NCBI GenBank assembly: GCA_033977485.1
Contig: CM066994.1
Location: 119,126,458 to 119,190,457 of the forward strand
Source: Hydrangea macrophylla
Lineage: Eukaryota; Streptophyta; Magnoliopsida; Cornales; Hydrangeaceae
Length of the DNA stretch: 64,000 bases
Reading direction: 5' to 3'
In this document: piece after piece, positions 60,922 through 64,000 of the stretch
How positions within the stretch are numbered: position 1 is the first letter of the stretch
How the letters are laid out: every line of letters starts with the position of its first letter
The notes under the pieces: model-generated
What the model was told of the DNA's origin: nothing
The model's input: only the letters and a program-made list of their open reading frames with translations
The model's database searches: none
Program-made: the position numbers and the translations under genes

Positions 60922-61038
60922 GGGTTTCAACAGAGAAATTTTCCTAATCGACCACCAAGAAATACCCAAGGATGGAGACCTCAGGAAAATTTTCAAGGAA
61001 ACAAGAGAACCTGGGAAGGAACCAGGAAACCGCAGTAG

Positions 61039-64000
61039 AGTTATAATCGACCTCAACAATATCGCCAGCAGGGGTCACAGCCACAGGCATTACTAACAGC
61101 CCCACCCAGCAATAGTGGAGGATGTTTTAACTGTGGAAAGCCAGGACATATTGCAAGGAACTGCACTACCTATAGATCTAATCGCAGGCCGGATATTGTC
61201 TGCCGCAACTGCAACAAACCAGGACACTTGAGTAAGGATTGTCGTGCGCCACAAGGAGGATACTACGGAGCACCAGTACAAGGAATTCAAGGACCTCCTG
61301 ATCAGACGAGAATGAATGCTGTTATTCCGGAAGGAGCAGGCTTTAATGCTGATGAGCAGCAACATTTGGAAGGTACACTTGTACTTTTTCATAGTCCAGT
61401 TAAAGCTTTATTTGATACTGGAGCCGCACGTTCTTTTATTGATGTTAAGATTGTGCGTCAGTTGGGTTTAGAACCCCAGACACTTGAGTCAACACTGAAT
61501 GCTGTGTCACCTTTGGGAGTGACAGTTAAGTTGAGTAAAGTGTGTAAAGATTGCCCTTTGACTTTGGGAGATAGGAATCTGCCAGCAGACTTAGTCGTTC
61601 TGTCGATGTCAGAATTCGATGTTATCCTAGGGATGGATTGGTTAACTAAGTACAATGCCAATTTGGATTGCCCTGCTAGAACGATTGTATTTCCAATACG
61701 AGGAAAGCCGACGATCAGATTTCAGTGTCAACTGACAAGCGACCTGTTCCTTACGAATGGTTTAGCTACGATCATTAGTACGAGTACGGAGCTTACTATG
61801 GATCAAATTCCTATTGTACGAGACTTTCTAGATGTATTTCAGGATATTAAAGGACTTCCACCGAAAAGAGAAATAGACTTCTACGTGGAATTAGTACCTG
61901 GTACATTGCCTATTTCTAAGACTCCATATAGGATGGCACCAACTGAGATGTTAGAACTGAAGAAGCAAGTTCAAGAGCTTGAAGATCTAGGATTTGTTCG
62001 ACCGAGTACGTCGCCTTGGGGAGCACCAGTTCTGTTTGTAAAGAAGAAAGACGGAACACTTCGACTCTGTATAGACTACAGGGAGTTGAACAAGGTTACG
62101 ATTAAGAATAGATATCCGTTACCTCGGATAGATGATCTATTCGACCAGTTACAAGGATCTAGGATCTTTTCCAAGATCGATCTGCGTTCAGGATACCACC
62201 AATTGTTAGTTCGACCAGAGGATGTATCGAAGACTGCATTCAGGACAAGATACGGGCATTACGAGTTTTTAGTTATGCCTTTTGGATTGACAAATGCGCC
62301 AACAGTATTTATGGACTTGATGAATAGAGTATTCCGACTATATCTGGATAAATTCATTATAGTGTTCATTGATGATATACTGATCTACTCAAAGACAGAA
62401 GAGGATCACAAGGAGCATTTACAAGTTGCCTTGCAAACACTTCGAGATAGCAAGTTGTATGCAAAGTTTAGCAAGTGTGAGTTTTGGCTACAGGAAGTCA
62501 AATTCTTGGGACACGTTATATCTCAGGAAGGTATTTCGGTAGACTCATCTAAGATTGATGCAGTCTTAAGCTGGAACAGACCGACGAATGCGACCGAAGT
62601 CAGAAGTTTTCTGGGTTTAGCAGGATATTACAGAAGATTCGTAGAAGGATTTTCCAAGATAGCAGGACCCTTGACGAATTTAACAAGGAAAGAGACGAAG
62701 TATGAATGGACAGACAAGCATGAGGGTGCATTTCAGGAGTTAAAAGAAAGATTGACTTCTGCACCAGTACTCGCATTACCTAAGAGTGGAGAAAAGTATG
62801 TGATCTACAGTGACGCATCGTACCAAGGACTTGGATGTGTGCTTATGCAAGATGGAAATGTTATCGCATACGGATCAAGACAATTGAAGGTACATGAGAA
62901 AAATTATCCTACGCATGATCTGGAATTAGCAGCAATAGTGTTTGCATTGAAAATTTGGAGACACTATCTCTACGGAGAAAAGTTTGAATTGTTTTCCGAT
63001 CATAAGAGTCTGAAGTTTTTGTTCTCTCAAAAGGAGTTGAACATGCGACAGCGGAGATGGATGGAGTTACTCAAAGACTATGACTTTTCTTTGCAATACC
63101 ATCCTGGCAAAGCAAACGTAGTAGCAGATGCTTTGAGTCGTAAACCTCGACTAGTGATCGCTGCATTACTAATTAGAGAATGGAGAGCATTAGAAGAAAT
63201 TGCTGAATTTGATCTTCAGCCAGTGGAACCAATGAAAGGACAACATTTTGGATGTCTTATGGTACAACCGACTTTGATCAGTCGTATCATAGAGGCTCAA
63301 CAGACAGCAGAGGATTTGAAGTTATGGTTCGCCAAGATGTCAGCCAAAGAACCAGAAGTCTGGAGTATTAGTACAGACGGAGCTTTACGATGTAAAGGTA
63401 GACTCTGTGTACCTAATGAAGAAAGTCTCCGAAAAGACATATTGGATGAAGCACATAAGTCACGAATGACTATTCATCCCGGAAGTACGAAGATGTACAA
63501 AGACTTGAAGAGAAATTTTTGGTGGGAAGGAATGAAGAGAGATGTGGCAGAGCATGTAGCTCAGTGTCTTACTTGTAAACAAGTAAAGGCAGAACATCAG
63601 AGACCACCTGGACTTCTACAGCCGTTACCAATTCCTCAATGGAAATGGGAACACATAACCATGGATTTCGTGGTAGGATTGCCGAAGTCACAGCAGAATC
63701 ACGATGCTATATGGGTAATCGTGGATCGACTTACGAAGACGGCACATTTTATTGCCTATAGCATGACATACTCAGTAGAACGTTTGAGCCGAATGTATCT
63801 ACAACACGTTGTACGATTACATGGAGTGCCTGTTTCTATTGTGTCAGACCGAGATTCGCGCTTTACTGCAGAATTTTGGAAGAGTCTCCAGACAGCAATG
63901 GGAACGACATTGAACTTGAGTTCAGCTTTTCATCCGCAGACAGATGGACAGACGGAACGAGTAAATCAAGTGATGGAAGATATGTTACGAGCTTGTGTCA
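61039..64000 (+). CDS. Gag C-terminus and pol of the outer chromovirus, open to the window edge
   Basis: No stop from 61039 to 64000. Order: two zinc knuckles [14 protein letters not shown] and [14 protein letters not shown] (61123-61245), protease [11 protein letters not shown] (about 61410), reverse transcriptase [13 protein letters not shown] (about 62113) and [12 protein letters not shown] (about 62360), RNase [11 protein letters not shown] (about 62806) and [10 protein letters not shown] (about 62998), integrase zinc finger HPGSTKMY...CLTC (63475-63580), and catalytic Asp in TMDFVVG (about 63664), Asp in SDRDSRF (about 63845) and Glu in GQTER (about 63957). All catalytic residues expected in this span are present. 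The frame is that of the gag at 60181. It shares the same domain order and close sequence with the young element at 48048-57717 but is a different family. Confidence 0.93.

Overview
This 64 kb window is an AT-rich, repeat-dominated stretch of a seed-plant nuclear genome, most likely a eudicot; the species cannot be named from the sequence. Evidence: plant chromovirus (Ty3/Gypsy) and Ty1/Copia elements primed by initiator tRNA-Met, a CACTA element with plant-type TNP2 and TNPD-like genes, a MULE with a SWIM-type MUDRA transposase and a Ulp1-like protease gene, a FAR1/FHY3-related pseudogene and a plant GRF zinc-finger gene. I see no rRNA, tRNA or CRISPR and no intact ordinary housekeeping gene. 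It reads as nested transposons in old gene fragments.

Layout. 1-2097: 3' part of a chromovirus LTR (+). 2886-14905: a second related LTR (-), split by a ~9.9 kb MULE (about 4443-14323) carrying two apparently intact, convergent, multi-exon genes: a 1047-aa Ulp1-like protein (+) and a ~700-aa MUDRA transposase (-). 14906-17555: AT-rich sequence with MITE-like foldbacks. 17556-20536: solo LTR with perfect target-site duplication (TSD) CCTCC. 21899-22030: a 22-bp x 6 minisatellite flush against a decayed CACTA element (22034 to about 28905). 29934-38357: a Copia element (TSD TATAG) inserted in the duplicated leader of a GRF zinc-finger pseudogene (38666-39100). 39370-45896: a FAR1-like pseudogene (-) broken by two solo LTRs (40030-41422 and 42196-45163, TSD GGCGC). 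46760-64000: a chromovirus (+) whose 5' LTR is split by a very young chromovirus (-), 48048-57717, TSD GCTCT, LTRs about 0.5% diverged; the outer element's internal region (acidic extra ORF, gag, pol) runs off the right edge.

Most interesting signals. (1) The MULE pairs a transposase with a Ulp1/basic/coiled-coil protein, and its introns and intergenic DNA, but not its exons, are sprinkled with about 20 copies of GTGTGAAATT / AATTTCACAC. This resembles the Arabidopsis VANDAL logic, in which an accessory anti-silencing protein recognises a short motif dispersed in the noncoding DNA of its own element. (2) Several LTR families carry arrays of short palindromes arranged in regular pairs (GGATCGATCC, CAATCGATTG, GCGGCAnT-N5-AnTGCCGC), in three families placed just upstream of the TATA box. 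(3) The outer chromovirus has an extra, strongly acidic ORF between its primer-binding site and gag.

All exon boundaries, TSDs and divergence counts were made by eye.
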